A stretch of DNA of 64,000 nt from Pseudomonas sp. GM79. Its GTDB lineage: Bacteria; Pseudomonadota; Gammaproteobacteria; Pseudomonadales; Pseudomonadaceae. Shown piece after piece: positions 59,144-64,000 of this stretch. Both the position numbers and the translations under genes were made by a program. The stretch is from positions 1-64,000 of the forward strand of contig NZ_AKJE01000087.1 in the NCBI RefSeq assembly GCF_000282495.1, written 5' to 3'. Each line of letters opens with the position of its first letter. Position 1 is the first letter of the stretch. Under the pieces are notes generated by a model, which was given only the letters and a program-made list of their open reading frames with translations, was not told the origin of the DNA and did not search any database.

Positions 59144-62100
59144 ATGTTCAAAAAAGTCCTCATTGCCAACCGCGGCGCCATTGCCTGTCGCATCTTGCGT
59201 ACCTTGGGTGAACTGCAGGTCAAAGGCATCGCGGTTTACTCCGAAGCCGACGCCGCCAGCCTGCATATCCTGCAAGCCGATGAAGCCCACAGTCTGGGCG
59301 AAGGCGCGGCCGCCGGCACTTATCTGGCGGTCGACAAAATCCTCGCCATCGCCAAAGCCACCGGCGCCACTGCGATTCATCCCGGCTACGGTTTTCTCTC
59401 GGAAAACGCCGCATTCGCCCAAGCCTGCGAAGCGGCCGACATCGCCTTCATCGGCCCCACACCGGAGCACCTGCGGGTGTTCGGCCTCAAGCACACCGCC
59501 CGTGCGCTGGCCAAGGAACACGGCGTGCCAATGCTCGAAGGTACCGAGCTGCTCGATAGCCTCGATGCAGCGTTGATAGCGGGCGAACAGGTCGGCTACC
59601 CGGTGATGCTCAAAAGCACCGCCGGCGGTGGCGGGATCGGTATGCGCGTGTGCCGCAGCGCTGCTGAACTGAGCGAGTCCTTCGAAGCCGTCAAACGCCT
59701 CGGTCAGAACAATTTCAGCGACGCCGGCGTGTTCATCGAGAAGTACATCCAGCGTGCCCGGCATCTGGAAGTGCAGGTCTTCGGCGACGGCCAGGGCGAG
59801 GTGCTTGCCCTCGGCGTACGCGACTGTTCAGTGCAGCGACGCAACCAGAAAGTCCTCGAAGAAACCCCGGCGCCGAACCTGCCCGAGGGCATGGCCGAGG
59901 AACTCTGTGCAGCGGCCATCAAACTGGCCAAAGCGGTGAATTACCGCAGCGCAGGCACTGTTGAGTTCGTCTTCGACAGCGATGCCCAGCGCTTCTATTT
60001 TCTTGAAGTGAATACCCGTTTGCAGGTGGAGCACGGCGTCACCGAACAAGTGTGGGGCGTGGATCTGGTGCGCTGGATGGTGGAACTGGCGGCCGGTGAT
60101 TTGCCGCCGCTGCGCGAGTTGAGCCAGGGATTGAAAGCCGACGGTCATGCGATTCAGGCACGACTCTATGCCGAAGATCCGGGTCGGGATTTCCAGCCGA
60201 GTCCCGGTCTGCTCACTGCCGTCAATTTCCCGGTTACCGATGGCAAACACCTGCGCATCGACACTTGGGTCGAGGCCGGTTGCGAGATCCCGCCGTACTT
60301 CGATCCGATGATCGCCAAGGTCATCAGCTGGGCACCGACTCGCGAAGCAGCGCGCGTCGATCTGCATCAGGCTCTGGGCGACAGTCTGTTGTACGGGGTG
60401 GAAACCAACCGCGATTACTTGCGGCAGATTCTGCTCGATACGCCCTTTGCCAGCGGCCAGCCGTGGACCCGTTGCCTGGAAGGCCTGGTCTATCAAGCCA
60501 ACACCTTTGAAGTGCTCAGCGCCGGCACGCAGACCAGCGTTCAGGACTATCCGGGACGCCTCGGTTACTGGGCGGTGGGCGTGCCTCCGTCGGGGCCGAT
60601 GGACAGCCGCGCACTGCGTCTGGGCAATCGCTTGCTGGGTAACGATGAAGGTGCGGCAGCGCTGGAAATCACCATGAGCGGGCCGCTGCTGCGCTTCAAT
60701 TGTGAGGCGGTGGTGGCCGTTACGGGTGCGGTGATTGCGTTGATGCTGAACGGTGAAGCGGTGCAGATGAATACCGCACTGTTGATTCCTGCCGGTGCCA
60801 CTTTGAGCCTCGGCACCATTGGCGGTGCAGGCGCGCGCAGCTATCTGTGCCTGCGCGGCGGCGTGCAAGTGCCGGATTATCTGGGTAGCAAAAGTACCTT
60901 CACCCTCGGCCAGTTTGGTGGCCATGCCGGTCGTGCATTACGCGCTGGGGACGTATTGCATATTCCCGCCTTGAGCGACCACAGCGCCGGGCAAAACCTG
61001 ATGACACAACACGTTACCGAGTTGCCCGCGGTGCGGCAGATTCGGGTGATCTACGGCCCTCACGGTGCCCCGGAATATTTCACCGAAAACTACATCGGCA
61101 CCTTCTTCGCCACGCAGTGGGAAGTGCACTTCAACTCCAGCCGCACCGGCGTGCGGCTGATCGGGCCGAAGCCTGAATGGGTGCGGGCCGATGGGGGTGA
61201 AGCCGGGCTGCATCCGTCGAACATTCACGACAATCCGTACGCGATTGGCGCAGTGGATTTCACCGGTGACATGCCGGTGATTCTGGGACCGGATGGCCCG
61301 AGCTTGGGCGGGTTTGTCTGCCCGGTGACGGTGATCGAGGCGGACCTTTGGCAACTGGGGCAGCTCAAGGCTGGGGACAAGGTGCAGTTCATCCCGGTTG
61401 ATCTCAAGACCGCCCGCAATCTCACCTTGAAATGGGATCAATGTGGGAGTGGGCTTGCTCACGAAGAAGTTGATGTGGTGCCTGATCTGGCCCCTTCGCG
61501 AGCAAGCCCGCTCCCACAGGGGGTTGTGTCGCCTGTGGTGTTGGATTTTGGTCAGGGGGATACGCGGCTGGTTGCACGTCTGTCGGGCGACACCCATTTG
61601 TTATTGGAAATCGGTGCCCCCGAACTGGACCTGGTCCTGCGCTTTCGCGCCCACGCATTAATGCAGGCATTGGAAAGCAAACACCTGCACGGCGTGATCG
61701 ACCTGACACCGGGCATCCGCTCGCTGCAAGTGCACTACCAACCGGAGCAACTGCCGCTGGCCGATCTGCTGGGGATTGTCGCCGGCGAATGGGACGCCGT
61801 GTGCGCCGCCAAAGACCTGCAAGTGCCCTCGCGCATCGTCCATCTGCCACTGTCCTGGGATGACCCGGCCTGTCAGTTGGCGATCGAGAAATACATGACC
61901 ACCGTACGCAAGGACGCACCCTGGTGCCCGAGCAATCTGGAGTTCATCCGCCGCATCAACGACCTGCCGAACCTCGACGAAGTGCAACGCACAGTGTTCG
62001 ACGCCAGTTATCTGGTCATGGGCCTGGGCGACGTCTACCTCGGCGCACCGGTCGCCACCCCGCTCGATCCGCGGCATCGCCTGGTGACGACCAAGTACAA

Positions 62101-62785
62101 CCCGGCCCGCACCTGGACCGCGGAAAACTCGGTAGGCATCGGCGGCGCCTACCTGTGCGTGTACGGCATGGAAGGCCCGGGTGGTTATCAGTTCGTCGGC
62201 CGCACCTTGCAGATGTGGAACCGCTACCGTGAGGTTGCAGCGTTCGACGGCAAGCCGTGGCTGCTGCGCTTCTTCGATCAGATCCGCTTTTACCCGGTGA
62301 ACGCCGATGAACTGCTGCGCATTCGTCGGGATTTCCCGCTTGGGCGCTTTGATCTGAACATCGAACACAGTCAGCTGAATCTGGCGGATTACCAGGCGTT
62401 TTTGGCGAAAGAAGCCCAGGGCATCGCGGCATTTCGGGATCAGCAAAAAAGCGCGTTCAACGCCGAGCGCGAACGCTGGATCGCCAGCGGCCAAGCGCAT
62501 TTCGACAGCGAAGAGCTGGCCCCGGAAGTGACCGAAGATGCACCGCTGGCCGACGGTCAGCAGAGCATCGACAGCCACATCGCCGGCAACCTCTGGCAGG
62601 TTCAGGTGCAGGCTGGCAGCCGGGTCGCGGCGGGGGATGTGCTGGTGATTCTGGAGTCGATGAAGATGGAAATCCCGCTGCTCGCACCCATGGCGGGCGT
62701 GGTGCGCGAGATTCGCGTGCAACCGGGTTCGGGGGTGCGCGCCGGGCAGCGTGTGGTGGTGCTGGAACTCGACTCAAGCCATTAA
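59144..62785 (+). CDS. Biotin-dependent guanidine carboxylase (urea carboxylase family), with in-frame REP doublet
   Basis: A 1213-residue multifunctional enzyme that should carboxylate guanidine, with ATP and bicarbonate, to carboxyguanidine. Domains in order: biotin carboxylase (about 1–450; MLKSTAGGGGIGMRVC, FLEVNTRLQVEHGVTE), KipA-like half (about 460–765), KipI-like half (about 800–980), a family-specific region (to about 1130), and the biotinyl domain with ESMKME (Lys1174). Genetic context (two guanidine riboswitches, deiminase) favours guanidine over urea. Residues about 767–795 come from an inserted REP doublet between the two Kip-like halves. Start chosen at the first ATG after the leader. 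Confidence 0.9.
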   Translation: MFKKVLIANRGAIACRILRTLGELQVKGIAVYSEADAASLHILQADEAHSLGEGAAAGTYLAVDKILAIAKATGATAIHPGYGFLSENAAFAQACEAADIAFIGPTPEHLRVFGLKHTARALAKEHGVPMLEGTELLDSLDAALIAGEQVGYPVMLKSTAGGGGIGMRVCRSAAELSESFEAVKRLGQNNFSDAGVFIEKYIQRARHLEVQVFGDGQGEVLALGVRDCSVQRRNQKVLEETPAPNLPEGMAEELCAAAIKLAKAVNYRSAGTVEFVFDSDAQRFYFLEVNTRLQVEHGVTEQVWGVDLVRWMVELAAGDLPPLRELSQGLKADGHAIQARLYAEDPGRDFQPSPGLLTAVNFPVTDGKHLRIDTWVEAGCEIPPYFDPMIAKVISWAPTREAARVDLHQALGDSLLYGVETNRDYLRQILLDTPFASGQPWTRCLEGLVYQANTFEVLSAGTQTSVQDYPGRLGYWAVGVPPSGPMDSRALRLGNRLLGNDEGAAALEITMSGPLLRFNCEAVVAVTGAVIALMLNGEAVQMNTALLIPAGATLSLGTIGGAGARSYLCLRGGVQVPDYLGSKSTFTLGQFGGHAGRALRAGDVLHIPALSDHSAGQNLMTQHVTELPAVRQIRVIYGPHGAPEYFTENYIGTFFATQWEVHFNSSRTGVRLIGPKPEWVRADGGEAGLHPSNIHDNPYAIGAVDFTGDMPVILGPDGPSLGGFVCPVTVIEADLWQLGQLKAGDKVQFIPVDLKTARNLTLKWDQCGSGLAHEEVDVVPDLAPSRASPLPQGVVSPVVLDFGQGDTRLVARLSGDTHLLLEIGAPELDLVLRFRAHALMQALESKHLHGVIDLTPGIRSLQVHYQPEQLPLADLLGIVAGEWDAVCAAKDLQVPSRIVHLPLSWDDPACQLAIEKYMTTVRKDAPWCPSNLEFIRRINDLPNLDEVQRTVFDASYLVMGLGDVYLGAPVATPLDPRHRLVTTKYNPARTWTAENSVGIGGAYLCVYGMEGPGGYQFVGRTLQMWNRYREVAAFDGKPWLLRFFDQIRFYPVNADELLRIRRDFPLGRFDLNIEHSQLNLADYQAFLAKEAQGIAAFRDQQKSAFNAERERWIASGQAHFDSEELAPEVTEDAPLADGQQSIDSHIAGNLWQVQVQAGSRVAAGDVLVILESMKMEIPLLAPMAGVVREIRVQPGSGVRAGQRVVVLELDSSH
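61443..61517. repeat. REP doublet 6, inside the carboxylase coding sequence
   Basis: Forward unit 61443–61466, carrying two changes from the consensus, and reverse unit 61494–61517, fully consensus. The orientation is that of doublets 1 and 5. It is read in frame without a stop, giving CGSGLAHEE… and …PSRASPLPQG. All other complete doublets in the window are intergenic. Confidence 0.93.
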
Positions 62786-62800
62786 AAAAGGATTAACGCC

Positions 62801-64000
62801 ATGAACATCAATCTGCAACTCGACGCCCTGCGCAACGCTTACCGTGACGGCAGCACTACGCCTCGGCAACTGCTGCTGAGCCTGCGGGAAAAAGCCGCGG
62901 CACTGAACCCGGACTATCACCTGTTCATCCATTTGCTCAGTGCCCTGGAACTGGAACCGTACCTCGCCGCGCTCGACGAGCGTGACCCCGGCAGCCTGCC
63001 GCTGTACGGCATACCGTTCGCGATCAAGGACAATATCGATCTGGCGGGCATTCCCACCACGGCAGCGTGCCCGGCGTTTGCCTATGTGCCGGAGCGCTCG
63101 GCAACCGTCGTCGAGCAACTGCTGGCGCTGGGTGCGATTCCGTTGGGCAAGACCAATCTCGACCAGTTCGCCACTGGCCTCAATGGCAGCCGCTCGCCGT
63201 ATGGCGCTTGCCCGAACAGCGTGTTGCCGGAGTATCCGTCGGGCGGTTCCAGCGCCGGATCTTCATTGGCGGTGGCACTCGGCGTGGCGAGTTTTTCCTT
63301 GGGCACGGACACGGCTGGCTCCGGTCGCGTGCCGGCGGCATTGAATAATCTGGTCGGTTTGAAAGCCAGCAAAGGGCTGATCTCCACGGCCGGAGCGGTT
63401 CCAGCCTGTCGAACGCTCGATTGCGTCACGACCTTCACAGCCACCGCCCGGGAAGCCAGTCAGTTGCTGGCGCTCACCGCTCATCTCGATCCACGGGACG
63501 AATACAGCCGCAGTAATCCGCTGTGGAATGACGGCTCGGCCTTCGGGACTCTGTCACCCTTCCGTTTTGGCGTGCCCCGTGCGCAGGATCTGGCGTTCTT
63601 CGGCTGTCCTGAAGGCCCGTTGCTCTTCGGTGACGCCATCGACCAGCTCAAAGCCATGGGCGGCGAAGCGGTCGAACTGGATTTGTCGCCGTTTCTCGAA
63701 GCGGCGCGGTTGCTCTATGAAGGGCCGTGGGTGGCGGAGCGTTACAGCGTGGCCGGCGAGTTGATGGAGCAACATCCTCAAGCCGTGCTGCCGGTGATTC
63801 GCGCCGTATTGGCCAAGGCGCCAGCGGTGACCGGCGTGCAAACCTTCCGTGCCCAATACCGTCTGCAGGCTTTGAAAGCGCTGTGCGACAAAGCTCTGGA
63901 AGGCGTTGATTGCGTGGTCACGCCAACCATCGGCCGCCCGGTGACACTGGCGGAGCTTGCTGCCGAACCGGTGCTGCGCAACTCGGAACTGGGCTACTAC
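62801..64000 (+). CDS. atzF: Allophanate hydrolase (amidase), cut by window end
   Basis: Only the first 400 codons are visible; the family has about 600 residues, so the C-terminal domain lies outside. Amidase-signature residues are all present: Lys in FAIKDNIDL, cis-Ser in PSGGSSAGSSLA and nucleophile Ser in LGTDTAGSGRVPAAL. It hydrolyses allophanate to ammonium and CO2, the last step of the pathway. AAAAGGA precedes the ATG, 15 bases after the carboxylase stop. Confidence 0.93.
   Translation, partial: MNINLQLDALRNAYRDGSTTPRQLLLSLREKAAALNPDYHLFIHLLSALELEPYLAALDERDPGSLPLYGIPFAIKDNIDLAGIPTTAACPAFAYVPERSATVVEQLLALGAIPLGKTNLDQFATGLNGSRSPYGACPNSVLPEYPSGGSSAGSSLAVALGVASFSLGTDTAGSGRVPAALNNLVGLKASKGLISTAGAVPACRTLDCVTTFTATAREASQLLALTAHLDPRDEYSRSNPLWNDGSAFGTLSPFRFGVPRAQDLAFFGCPEGPLLFGDAIDQLKAMGGEAVELDLSPFLEAARLLYEGPWVAERYSVAGELMEQHPQAVLPVIRAVLAKAPAVTGVQTFRAQYRLQALKALCDKALEGVDCVVTPTIGRPVTLAELAAEPVLRNSELGYY

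Noticed and set aside
6901..61517. CRISPR array formed by the repeated GTGGGAGCGGGCTTGCTCGC units
   Set aside because: The units are inverted pairs scattered over 55 kb between genes, not regularly spaced direct repeats, and no cas genes are present. They are REP elements.

Overview
The window is a chromosomal segment of a Pseudomonas, most likely of the P. fluorescens group. Three things point there. The gene order of the core blocks (bepA–tusA-like–perM-like–bcp–gcvR-like–dapA–bamC–MBL–purC–tRNA-Ser, and algU–mucA–mucB–mucD next to nadB–ygfX–sdhE–ygfZ–HDOD–tctED–opdH–tctCBA–ung) matches Pseudomonas as I know it. The codon use of the core genes is GC-rich. Pseudomonas-type REP doublets (core GTGGGAGCGGGCTTGCTCGC) occur between genes. 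All product names rest on recognised motifs and family resemblance; no database search was possible.

Layout. 1–12.3 kb: housekeeping and metabolic genes (2-hydroxyacid dehydrogenase, RNase D/YcgL, a methyltransferase, a lipid A phosphoethanolamine transferase, a glutamine synthetase-like ligase, two transporters, two LysR regulators, a CHMI-type isomerase, a DUF1508 protein). 12.38–26.77 kb: an AT-rich integrative mobilisable element inserted in the 3' half of tRNA-Ser(CGA), bounded by a perfect 62-bp direct repeat. It carries a tyrosine integrase, an AlpA-like factor (55 aa), a RepA-like ATPase, MobC/MobA with an ORF nested inside mobA, a small envelope-protein cluster, an XRE regulator, a frameshifted PD-(D/E)XK nuclease-like gene, and a tightly coupled DUF262–HEPN nuclease–C5 DNA methyltransferase operon that looks like a defence system. 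26.7–34.8 kb: tRNA-Ser, purC, an MBL hydrolase, bamC, dapA, an ACT-domain regulator, bcp, an AI-2E family transporter, a TusA-like protein, bepA. 34.8–53.3 kb: the envelope-stress sigma factor operon (algU-mucA-mucB-mucD, no mucC), nadB, ygfX/sdhE, ygfZ, an HDOD protein, the tricarboxylate uptake locus (tctED, opdH, tctCBA), an AbrB-family membrane protein, ung, an enoyl-CoA hydratase/isomerase family gene. 53.3–64 kb: two tandem Tyr/Gly-rich lipoproteins, then a guanidine-utilisation locus.

The guanidine locus is read as follows. A sigma54-type promoter and a guanidine-I riboswitch precede an ABC importer and the two DUF1989 proteins (the carboxyguanidine deiminase pair). A second leader with two ACGR-loop hairpins (guanidine-II type) precedes the biotin-dependent carboxylase and allophanate hydrolase, which runs off the window. 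The proposed path is guanidine to carboxyguanidine to allophanate to CO2 and ammonium, so the gene usually labelled urea carboxylase is better read as guanidine carboxylase. That carboxylase has an entire REP doublet inserted in frame between two domains.

The observations most worth following are the DUF262–HEPN–methyltransferase operon, the REP doublet inside a coding sequence, the pairing of two guanidine riboswitch classes in one locus, and the gene nested inside mobA.
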